Positions 1-7,977 of a stretch of 38,104 nucleotides of DNA are shown piece after piece. The notes beneath the pieces are model-generated. The model worked only from the letters and a program-made list of their open reading frames with translations. It was not told the DNA's origin and ran no database searches. This stretch comes from an uncultured Colwellia sp. (GTDB lineage: Bacteria; Pseudomonadota; Gammaproteobacteria; Enterobacterales; Alteromonadaceae), in assembly GCA_913057925.1 (NCBI GenBank), contig CAJXPG010000020.1, forward strand, positions 1 to 38,104. Reading direction: 5' to 3'. A program made the translations under genes and the position numbers. The number at the start of each line of letters is the position of its first letter. Within the stretch, counting starts at the first letter, position 1.

Positions 1-35
1 CGTTAATATGGTATGAGTTACCAATACCGTTGAGA

Positions 36-488
36 TTATTTATACTTTTCAGCTTCCGGTTTAAGAAATCTATTTTCATTTTCTTTACTTGGTAACATAC
101 AGCTATCGTATTTACCAAATAATGAATACCGATTTAGAGCTATACGATCATAAAGCCAGTTTCTTATTGCCGTTGGGATTATTTTGAATACAAATAATAT
201 GCGCCATGGGAATCCAAGCTTATTTACAACATTTAAAAATGCATCACTTTTATCAAAATACTGCTTACCTTCTACATACAGCATGGTATCGAAATGATCC
301 GTTGGCATACTGAAATGCGCCAGTATGCTCTGACCTTCAGGAGATTGAACGCTACATAGTTTAAAGTGCCGTTGGTTATCATATTTAATGATGAATTTGC
401 TCCATACATTACAAAGCTTGCAGACACCATCAAAGAGAATTACACAATCATTCTCATCTACGTTAGGAGGATACTTTTCGACGGTCAT
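36..488 (-). CDS. DCC-family (DUF393/YuxK-like) thiol-disulfide oxidoreductase-like protein
   Basis: ORF of 150 aa with N-terminal 'VILFDGVCKLCN' (DxxCxxC motif typical of DCC1-like proteins); ATGA-type overlap with the upstream gene. Confidence 0.85.
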   Translation of the reverse strand: MTVEKYPPNVDENDCVILFDGVCKLCNVWSKFIIKYDNQRHFKLCSVQSPEGQSILAHFSMPTDHFDTMLYVEGKQYFDKSDAFLNVVNKLGFPWRILFVFKIIPTAIRNWLYDRIALNRYSLFGKYDSCMLPSKENENRFLKPEAEKYK

Positions 489-883
489 ACCTTCTCCTTT
501 TCTTGCTCACTTTTTACTTTTTTATTTAATTCGACAAGTAAAATCAAACTAAAGCCAATTAGAGCAATATTAGTGGTAACTGGGTTAAAGGCTTCAATAA
601 GAAGTTGGGGCTGCAATATTGCGACAAAACATAACAAGCCAGCAAGCCCGATAATGTTTAAGTAAATTATCGTTTTATTGCGATAAAAAATGAAGAATAA
701 AACTCCAAAAATAACCTCTCCAACACCCGCTGACTTAGTAACTAAATATGAAAGCTCGTTCGATAAACCAATGCTGGCAGTCATGGCTTTTTCTAATGGT
801 GCAATATGAACAAGTTTTGGAAAAATCCCATGATATAACCAACTAAAGGAAATAATGAATCTTGCAATTTGTAATGATGACAA
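485..883 (-). CDS. DoxX-like small membrane protein
   Basis: 132 aa, four hydrophobic segments, DoxX-like N-terminus (RFIISFSWLYHGIFPKL); stop overlaps start of the DCC gene. Confidence 0.7.
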   Translation of the reverse strand: MSSLQIARFIISFSWLYHGIFPKLVHIAPLEKAMTASIGLSNELSYLVTKSAGVGEVIFGVLFFIFYRNKTIIYLNIIGLAGLLCFVAILQPQLLIEAFNPVTTNIALIGFSLILLVELNKKVKSEQEKEKV

Positions 884-964
884 GGTTGGCCTCGTAATAT
901 TTAAAATTATGGTTGAATTACTATTAACTTTGGTGGCACAAACATAGGTAGTGTATAAATAAAT

Positions 965-1888
965 TCATGATTGTTCTATGTTTACTAGTTCTGGTCTATT
1001 TGGCAAATCTTTGGGTAAAACTAATGCCCATACTAAGCCTAGTTTCTTTAGTAGTATCAAAACAGACCAACCTAAATCAGATTGACCTGACTTAATTCCT
1101 AATTTTGCTGATCCCGGATAAGCATGATGGTTGTTATGCCAGCTTTCACCCATTGTTAATATGGCCGCAAAGCGCACATTATGGCCTTGAACATGTGCAT
1201 CTTTAACATGCCAGTGACGTTCACCTTGATTGTGAGCAAAATAGCCTATGAACCAATGCCCTAGTATCGAAACACTTACCCTCATGCAGATACCCCAAAT
1301 AACCCAAGATAAACCACCTATTGAGAAAAACAACAACGCCCAAGGCAATTGTTGCAACATCCAAGTTCTTTCCATAAAGTTAAAAAAACTGTCTTTTTTT
1401 ACTCTATCTTCTAGCAAGAATTTGGGTGGTTCATCTAACTGGATATCACAAAATAACTGCCAATATGCATCAATAAGCATTGATTGTTTATGACCAAAAT
1501 AGTCGTGACATTTAAGTTGACGTTGTGCCCAGTCGCGCATGTCATGGGTTTTTATCATCCCTATTGGACCTGCTAAACCAACAATAACACCTAGATGTAC
1601 GAAAAAATATTCTAGCCATAATGGACATTGATAACTTTGATGAATTAACTTGCGGTGCATTCCTAAAGAATGCCCAAGACAAAGTGATGCTCCCGTTGAA
1701 ATAACAAATACAGACAGTGCTTCGAGAGAAAATGTTAATACGCCACCAATTACCGATAGTAGCAACATACTGCCGAGCCAAAATAATTTGGTTTTTGACA
1801 GTACAACTATGCCGTCATTAGCATTGCTACTTACTGAATCATCTATTCGTTCGTTGTGATACTTGGAAATATGCTTAACGTCACTCAT
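965..1888 (-). CDS. Acyl-CoA/fatty acid desaturase-like membrane di-iron protein
   Basis: 307 aa; His boxes 'HRKLIH' and 'HNNHH'; 'GHSLGMHRKLIH' and 'GHWFIGYFAHNQG' context of delta-9 desaturase family; second box atypical. Confidence 0.8.
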   Translation of the reverse strand: MSDVKHISKYHNERIDDSVSSNANDGIVVLSKTKLFWLGSMLLLSVIGGVLTFSLEALSVFVISTGASLCLGHSLGMHRKLIHQSYQCPLWLEYFFVHLGVIVGLAGPIGMIKTHDMRDWAQRQLKCHDYFGHKQSMLIDAYWQLFCDIQLDEPPKFLLEDRVKKDSFFNFMERTWMLQQLPWALLFFSIGGLSWVIWGICMRVSVSILGHWFIGYFAHNQGERHWHVKDAHVQGHNVRFAAILTMGESWHNNHHAYPGSAKLGIKSGQSDLGWSVLILLKKLGLVWALVLPKDLPNRPELVNIEQS

Positions 1889-2835
1889 GTGCTACTGCTT
1901 GAATGTTTAGGCGTTATCACTTCATCCAACAGAAATTCAGCCGACTTTCCTACAGCATATTCTTGCAATGGACCGAAATACCACACGGGATCAAGAAAGC
2001 GGTGATATTTTATTCGCAGAGTGACTTTAGTTTTGTTGTTATCTATGGGCTCTAGGTTAATCTCAGTACCATAAAGTTTCAGGTAATTTGATATATAACT
2101 GCTATCCTCGACAAAGCGCGTTCGAATGTAATTGTCCTCCACCTCACTGATTTCCAATTTCATACTACCTTCATGTGTATTAGTGACAAACCAGCGGTGG
2201 TAGCGAAAGTTGATAGTATGTACATCTCCTGCAACTAGCGTTTCTGCATCAATATCGTAAGGCATAGGAAAAAGAGTAAGCAGCCAATGTCTGGATTTAT
2301 CCAGCTCAATAGGCTGCTTTAATTGATTTTTAATATCATCAATATTTGCAGAGATGATTTTTTTACTTACAACCTCGTATTCACGCTCAAAACTAAATTC
2401 GGGGATCACGCCTTCAAATGCACTTAATAATATGAATACTGGCAGTACATGTGAATAACTTGTCCCTTGGTTTTTATTGTTTCTATATCTTTTAAAGGCT
2501 TCAAGTAAAAACATCAGTAGGATGATAAAGAAGTAGATGGGCATAAACATTAAAACACATACAAACCCCTCAAAAAGTATGATTGAGCTACCAAGCATAA
2601 TGACCAATGAAAGTATGATTATATTTACGTATCGCCTTTTCCAATTATGAGGTGGTTCTGGTCTTTCAATGAAAAGAAGAGTGACAGCAATTAAGAATGG
2701 GATTCCCACATACAACAATGCTGAACGGTCAAAGTTGTACTCCATAAGGAATCTAATTAATAGCGAAACAACACCAATAATGACTAGTATTAGGATGTTT
2801 TTGTTTCTGACCTTATTAAAAACAGGCTTAGTCAT
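1885..2835 (-). CDS. Membrane protein with N-terminal TM helices and C-terminal SRPBCC-like (START/polyketide cyclase-type) domain
   Basis: 316 aa; several N-terminal hydrophobic helices; C-terminal half resembles SRPBCC proteins (…ISEVEDNYIRTRFVEDSSY…NKTKVTLRIKYHRFLDPVWYF); overlaps neighbours. Confidence 0.55.
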   Translation of the reverse strand: MTKPVFNKVRNKNILILVIIGVVSLLIRFLMEYNFDRSALLYVGIPFLIAVTLLFIERPEPPHNWKRRYVNIIILSLVIMLGSSIILFEGFVCVLMFMPIYFFIILLMFLLEAFKRYRNNKNQGTSYSHVLPVFILLSAFEGVIPEFSFEREYEVVSKKIISANIDDIKNQLKQPIELDKSRHWLLTLFPMPYDIDAETLVAGDVHTINFRYHRWFVTNTHEGSMKLEISEVEDNYIRTRFVEDSSYISNYLKLYGTEINLEPIDNNKTKVTLRIKYHRFLDPVWYFGPLQEYAVGKSAEFLLDEVITPKHSSSST

Positions 2836-3220
2836 GCTGCTCTACCTTACTGAACATAATTAAAAGAATTAAAACGATAATCGGAAAGTTCTTGGTTATT
2901 GGTCCGAACGGATGCAACCAAAAACTTGCATCAATAACGGTTAAAATTATCGTGTAGGTTGCTATCACTACTACTACTTGTACAATGCAGCATAACTTTG
3001 TTTTGACTGAGGTTAGAAGCCAAAGCCCAAGTACAATATCTAAAGCACCTCCAGCATAAACGGAAAAGTCTGCCATTGAACCTGTGATATTGGCGCTTGC
3101 TAGGATTTCATAACCAATTTCAGGGGAGAAATAAATGGAGGTTAGCCCTGTAAAAATCCATAAAAAGGCCAATGCATATATTGCAGATTTATATAATTTT
3201 TCTTGGTTATTTTGTTTCAT
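2828..3220 (-). CDS. DoxX-like membrane protein
   Basis: 130 aa; 'ALAFLWIFTGLTSIYFSPEIGYEIL…GGALDIVLGLWLL' typical of the DoxX-like family. Confidence 0.7.
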   Translation of the reverse strand: MKQNNQEKLYKSAIYALAFLWIFTGLTSIYFSPEIGYEILASANITGSMADFSVYAGGALDIVLGLWLLTSVKTKLCCIVQVVVVIATYTIILTVIDASFWLHPFGPITKNFPIIVLILLIMFSKVEQHD

Positions 3221-3229
3221 AGTTATGGC

Positions 3230-3706
3230 CTAAGCAACAGGGAATGGCTTGAAAACCATTAGCCAGAAAATACCTATGATTGCTGTAAAAGCAGGAATGC
3301 CCAGCAGCGTCCATGTTTTCATCAGTGACTTAAATTCAGGCGTAACTTGATTGGAGTCTACAGATACTTTGGCTAATTCACGTAATTTGTATTGAATACC
3401 AAGTACTGGTAACCAACAGAGTCCGATGAATGCAAACAGTACCACAACCCAATAAAACCATGGTGCTGAAAATGAATATCCTTGCATGTTCATCAAAAGT
3501 ATCCCTGTTATTATTTGGGTAATAACAGCAGGTGTAGTGAAAATCCAATCGCCTAAAATTACATGCTTGGCCGTTATATAAATCGCTTGAGGATTATTAG
3601 AACGATTAGCCATAAACATAAAAAAGGCAATACCAGCGCCAGTGCCTGTTACAACAACAGCAGCTAGAATGTGAATCAATTTAAGGATTAAATAATATTC
3701 CATCAT
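3230..3706 (-). CDS. DUF2269-family integral membrane protein
   Basis: 158 aa; 'LKLIHILAAVVVTGTGAGIAFFMFMANRSN' and four TM segments match DUF2269 style. Confidence 0.75.
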   Translation of the reverse strand: MMEYYLILKLIHILAAVVVTGTGAGIAFFMFMANRSNNPQAIYITAKHVILGDWIFTTPAVITQIITGILLMNMQGYSFSAPWFYWVVVLFAFIGLCWLPVLGIQYKLRELAKVSVDSNQVTPEFKSLMKTWTLLGIPAFTAIIGIFWLMVFKPFPVA

Positions 3707-4857
3707 TCTTTCTCATTTATTTCTTTTGAAAAAAATTGTTCTTCATAATGAATACCTAACGCATCAAAATAAGTATCGAATTCACTTAATTCAAACATAC
3801 CTGCACAGGGTTTAGCGCCTGTTTCTTGTTGTCCGCTTTGGCTATCACTACTCAAAAGCTTTCTTGCTAAAATAATAGTTGAAAGCGTTGGGATATAAGG
3901 GCCATTGCCCTTTGGTGCATACAAGGTCCACTTTACTTCGTTTGCGTTACCATCATTGCCTTGACCTTTTATAAGCACTTCCATCGCGCCCTTATCGCTA
4001 CCAAAAGGAAGGAATATATTACTGGTGCTTACGATAGCTTTGGATAATGGTGCCCAATTCTTTATTAATCCGACTTTAGAAAGGTAGGCCATGCCAACCA
4101 TTGTTTTATGTAATATTGGTAACTCTAACCCAGCTTGAAAGCTAACTTGCTCCGTTACACCATATCGGCTAGGAAACAGCTCTAAATCAGGTACATCTAC
4201 ATTCGCTAAGTGTCGCTTGCCAACAAAGCCACCAAAGTCATTTACTTTAGAATCCATCCAGCCATAAACATCTTGCCAACGTCCATCTTTAAATACATTC
4301 AGAGGGTGCCCTGTGTAAGATAGAATTGCTTCAACTGTTGCTAATCCACGTTCTGCTTTATTCCCCGGAGCAATAGCTAAGTTAATAGAGTCAATGGTAC
4401 TAAATTGATTTTGATAGCGCTCAATCACGGCTGACGACAAGCCTGGCACTGAACTAGCGCCACTTACGATTAACACACCTTTATCTCTTGCTTCGTTGTC
4501 TAACTCAGAAATATCACAAACAAACCTTCTGTCATCAGCTAAATCAATATAATGAGTGCCACATTCAATGCAGGCTTTTGGCACACGATAGTCTTGTCCT
4601 TGAAAAGGTCCACTGGTATGAATAACAAGATAAGGTGATAGGGTAGCTAACTGATCTTTAAAATCATCCGCGAAAATATCAATGACTAATGGCTCTAACT
4701 TAGCGACAGAAGTATTTTCTAGATTTGCTACTAACGCTGAAGACTTACTTAAGTTTCGACCAGCAATGAGTATGGTGATATCTTGAAGTCTGGCAAGGTT
4801 CTCAACAATCCTTTTACCAAAATTTCCATAACCACCAAGGACTACAACATTTTTCAC
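3703..4857 (-). CDS. Saccharopine dehydrogenase-like NAD(P)-binding oxidoreductase
   Basis: 384 aa; N-terminal Rossmann motif 'VVVLGGYGNFGKRIVENLA'; GTG start in a GTGA overlap with the upstream gene. Confidence 0.8.
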   Translation of the reverse strand: MKNVVVLGGYGNFGKRIVENLARLQDITILIAGRNLSKSSALVANLENTSVAKLEPLVIDIFADDFKDQLATLSPYLVIHTSGPFQGQDYRVPKACIECGTHYIDLADDRRFVCDISELDNEARDKGVLIVSGASSVPGLSSAVIERYQNQFSTIDSINLAIAPGNKAERGLATVEAILSYTGHPLNVFKDGRWQDVYGWMDSKVNDFGGFVGKRHLANVDVPDLELFPSRYGVTEQVSFQAGLELPILHKTMVGMAYLSKVGLIKNWAPLSKAIVSTSNIFLPFGSDKGAMEVLIKGQGNDGNANEVKWTLYAPKGNGPYIPTLSTIILARKLLSSDSQSGQQETGAKPCAGMFELSEFDTYFDALGIHYEEQFFSKEINEKE

Positions 4858-5357
4858 TTAGCTTCTCCCTTCAATCGCCAATTAATTCCGTAGTAAATAG
4901 CTGCTCCAACTAAACCGCTATATAGACACACCTTGTGTAACATCGATACTGAAATCAATCCTAAAAACTGATTGTCTAAGGTAAAGGGGAAGAATGGTTC
5001 AACATCTGAATGCATAATGCTATCAAGTAAAACATGACTAAAACTGCCAATAAAAGCACTTAAGAACACCACCCACCACACAATTGAGATGGGATTGTCA
5101 CTCTTAGAAATCCTCAGTATTTTCAAGCCGAACTCTGATAAGTACTTCCCAGTAAACCCTGCAAAAATGGCAATTAATATTGCGCCAACATAGGTGTGGG
5201 TAAAACCATGTAAGTGACCTTCGCCAGAAATCAAAACAATGAGCGGCTGAATATCCATAACAATTTGAGTCCAGCCAAATACCATTAAACTAAAACTGCC
5301 TTGCAGTAATGATTTAATAAGGATTCCTGGTCCCATATGTATTGGCGTGAATGGCAT
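4854..5357 (-). CDS. YdjM/DUF4184-like predicted membrane-bound metal-dependent hydrolase
   Basis: 167 aa; 'MPFTPIHMGPG', 'HGFTHTYVGA' and 'SHVLLDSIMHSDVEPFFPF' His/Asp motifs in a TM protein. Confidence 0.6.
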   Translation of the reverse strand: MPFTPIHMGPGILIKSLLQGSFSLMVFGWTQIVMDIQPLIVLISGEGHLHGFTHTYVGAILIAIFAGFTGKYLSEFGLKILRISKSDNPISIVWWVVFLSAFIGSFSHVLLDSIMHSDVEPFFPFTLDNQFLGLISVSMLHKVCLYSGLVGAAIYYGINWRLKGEAK

Positions 5358-6052
5358 TATGAACTCCCTTGATTATTCATAATTAATACAGCGGCTTTAG
5401 CAACTGCTTGTGAGGACTCTTTCGGTTTTGCTTGTAATATAAAGTGAGGCCCATCAATTTCAATGTACTCAATATTTCTAAATACATTGCTAAGCTCTCG
5501 GCTTTTTCCAGGTGATATAAGCCTATCTGAAAGCGCTTGAATATAAACGGTGGGGACATCAAAGGTAGCTGAGGGAAGTATTTGCTGGCTCATTACAGCT
5601 AATCTACTTTTTAAAATATGGTCGGGGATTGATTCAGTTACTTTTATAAATTTAGACAGAAGTTCTTTTGATGCATCTTTGCCAAGTAATAATAACTTAT
5701 GACCAATTTTGGATAATGGGGCTGAAGCTAGTTTTTTTATTGGCAAAACCTTAGCTATCGGTAGCAGGTATCTATTAGGACAACTTAGAAAGCTAGCTAC
5801 AAATATAATCCCTTTCATATTAGTGAGATCTTGCTTTAGTAACTCTGGAACTATGCCCCCCGAAAACGACTCTGCTAGTAAGATATAGTCTTCTTTTGGC
5901 AGTTGCTTCTCTAATGATTTAGCTAAATAAGAATGATCTTGAGGTCCCTGTTGTGGCAAGGCAATAACTAAATAATCACCATCATGGTATGACAAAAACT
6001 CTTCAAATAGTTCTCCTGTTCCATCCATTCCTGGTAATAATACTAGTTTCAA
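5357..6052 (-). CDS. Alpha/beta hydrolase-fold protein
   Basis: 231 aa; 'LPGMDGTG', nucleophile elbow 'AESFSGG', C-terminal 'DGPHFILQAKP' His; TTG start; TAATG coupling to the next gene. Confidence 0.8.
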   Translation of the reverse strand: MKLVLLPGMDGTGELFEEFLSYHDGDYLVIALPQQGPQDHSYLAKSLEKQLPKEDYILLAESFSGGIVPELLKQDLTNMKGIIFVASFLSCPNRYLLPIAKVLPIKKLASAPLSKIGHKLLLLGKDASKELLSKFIKVTESIPDHILKSRLAVMSQQILPSATFDVPTVYIQALSDRLISPGKSRELSNVFRNIEYIEIDGPHFILQAKPKESSQAVAKAAVLIMNNQGSS

Positions 6053-6087
6053 AATAAACCTTATCCTATCCTTAGGGTTAACAAAAC

Positions 6088-6795
6088 TTAACTACTCAAA
6101 TTACGCTCAAAATTAACGATATCAACGCCAGATTTAACTTTGTACTGCTGAGCTAAACGACCACCTGATTTTACTTTTTCATCGATTGTTTCAAACATGT
6201 CTGCCGATTCAATACGTCTAATTAAGCTTTTACGTTGTATCGTTTTTCCGATGATCGTTTCAATAACAGACTTTAGCTGCCCTACGGTAAAGTACTCTGG
6301 TAAACAATACACAGGCACCATTGAATAAAGTGCTTTTTGTTGAAGGCGCTCTTTGGCTTGTTCAATAATAATCTTATGATCAAAGGCGATTGATAAACTG
6401 TCTATTTTATCAATATCTATCCATTGAACGTCATCAATGGTTTCTATGTGTGATGAGACTTCTTGTGCTGCTATTAAGGCAAAGTAAACCAAGGTTACAC
6501 TAAACCCTCTAGGATCACGGTCAATACCAGAAAAGGCTTGTAGCTGTTCGAGGTATTGAGGTGCAACACTCGTTTTCTCTTCCAGTTTTCTTAAAGCTGT
6601 TACATCTGTTGTGGTATCTGAATCAATATCGACAAAGCCACCAGGAAGGCCCCAGCTACCGATAAACGGCTCATTTGCTCGCTTAACCATCAGAACTTTT
6701 AAAGCATCATCTTTTACGGTAAATAGAACACTATCAACTGTAAATAGGGGATTCTTAAATTCATTAATATCGTAAGTGTTCGTCATCGTGCTCAT
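6088..6795 (-). CDS. nrtR: NrtR-family transcriptional regulator (NUDIX-like sensor domain + winged helix)
   Basis: 235 aa; N-terminal NUDIX-like domain ('GSWGLPGGFVDIDSDTTTDVTALRKLEEKTSV') with degenerate catalytic box, C-terminal wHTH-like region ('VGQLKSVIETIIGKTIQRKSLIRRI'); divergent from NAD-salvage genes with palindromic operators between. Confidence 0.88.
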   Translation of the reverse strand: MSTMTNTYDINEFKNPLFTVDSVLFTVKDDALKVLMVKRANEPFIGSWGLPGGFVDIDSDTTTDVTALRKLEEKTSVAPQYLEQLQAFSGIDRDPRGFSVTLVYFALIAAQEVSSHIETIDDVQWIDIDKIDSLSIAFDHKIIIEQAKERLQQKALYSMVPVYCLPEYFTVGQLKSVIETIIGKTIQRKSLIRRIESADMFETIDEKVKSGGRLAQQYKVKSGVDIVNFERNLSS

Positions 6796-6808
6796 TCAAA
6801 GTAAACTT

Positions 6809-6825
6809 TATGTCTTAATGACACA
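6809..6825. promoter_or_regulatory. Predicted NrtR operator 1 (TATGTC-TTAAT-GACACA)
   Basis: Palindrome TRTGTC-N5-GACAYA immediately upstream of nrtR start. Confidence 0.8.
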
Positions 6826-6897
6826 TTAAATCAATTTCTCTTTTATATCAACAAGAACAGTTCATCAAATTAAATAAGAAATAATATTTGACAACTT

Positions 6898-6914
6898 AAT
6901 GTCCTTGAGACATA
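6898..6914. promoter_or_regulatory. Predicted NrtR operator 2 (AATGTC-CTTGA-GACATA)
   Basis: Palindrome variant located immediately after a TTGACA (6888-6893) -35-like element. Confidence 0.75.
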
Positions 6915-6922
6915 TTTAATAT

Positions 6923-6939
6923 TGTGTCGCTGTGACACA
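6923..6939. promoter_or_regulatory. Predicted NrtR operator 3 (TGTGTC-GCTGT-GACACA)
   Basis: Perfect half-sites; 25 bp downstream of operator 2, 20 bp upstream of the SPFH gene. Confidence 0.85.
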
Positions 6940-6958
6940 TTTGTAAAAGGAGATTATT

Positions 6959-7966
6959 ATGTTTGGTTTTAAATATATAAAAGCAGATCCTTCAACACAC
7001 CTCATGTTATTCAGAGAAGGAAAAATTAAGTTAGAAGGAGTCGGTGTAAACTTTTTCTATTATGCGCCTAGCTCTTCACTTGTCGCTATACCAAGTAATA
7101 GTAAAGAGTTGCCTTTTGTTTTCAGGTTACAAACGTCTGACTTTCAAGAGCTGACAGTGCAAGGACAAGTTACTTATCGAATTGAACAACCACATGAAGC
7201 GGCAAAAATGCTGAACTTCACTATTGATACAAAAGGTAAGTACACATCAGAAGATCCTAAGAAAATGGATGAACGTGTTCAGCGTGCTGTTCAAGTGTTA
7301 TTGCGAAATCATATTGAATCTAAATCACTTAGAGATTCTTTAGTTTGTGCTCGTGAGCTAACCATTGATTTGAAAAAAGATCTAGATGGCGCTGAAGCTA
7401 TAGCGAGTCTTGGTATAGAGATCACTGATGTTGCATTAACATCAATTAAACCAACTCCTGAAACAGGAAAAGCACTTGAAGCTGAAATTAGGGAAAGCTT
7501 ATTAAAAGAGGCAGATAATGCAATTTATGCAAGACGCTTATCAAGCATTGAACAAGAAAAAAGCGTTAAAGAATCTGAATTAGAAACTGAAAAAGCAATA
7601 CAGAAGAAAGAACAAGACCTTGAAGAGTCACGATTAGAAGCACAGAGATTAAGAAAAATTCAGCAATTTAAGATTAACCAAGAGGAAATTACAGCCCAGA
7701 TTGAAGATGAGAAACAACTCGAAGAATTGGTCTCTATTAATTCAGCTAACGAGAAAGCTCGTGGTGATGCACAAGCTTATAAAATACAAGTGCAAATGCA
7801 GGCTTATCAAAATATTGATACTGATAAATTAAGAGTAATGAGCATGAGCGGTATGGCACCAGAGCAGCTTATTGCCCAAGCAATAGAAAACTTAACGCAA
7901 GGTGATAACCAAATAGGTAATTTGAATATTTCACCTGATCTATTAACAACGTTGACCAATACCTAA
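6959..7966 (+). CDS. SPFH/band-7 domain protein without obvious TM helix
   Basis: 335 aa; SPFH-like region followed by long charged coiled coil and C-terminal 'MSGMAPEQLIAQAIENL'; RBS AGGAG upstream. Confidence 0.8.
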   Translation: MFGFKYIKADPSTHLMLFREGKIKLEGVGVNFFYYAPSSSLVAIPSNSKELPFVFRLQTSDFQELTVQGQVTYRIEQPHEAAKMLNFTIDTKGKYTSEDPKKMDERVQRAVQVLLRNHIESKSLRDSLVCARELTIDLKKDLDGAEAIASLGIEITDVALTSIKPTPETGKALEAEIRESLLKEADNAIYARRLSSIEQEKSVKESELETEKAIQKKEQDLEESRLEAQRLRKIQQFKINQEEITAQIEDEKQLEELVSINSANEKARGDAQAYKIQVQMQAYQNIDTDKLRVMSMSGMAPEQLIAQAIENLTQGDNQIGNLNISPDLLTTLTNT

Positions 7967-7977
7967 AGGAGCTTGTT

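Noticed and set aside
366-665. 99 aa plus-strand ORF antisense to DCC/DoxX genes
   Set aside because: Overlaps two well-supported minus-strand genes; no homology features recognised.
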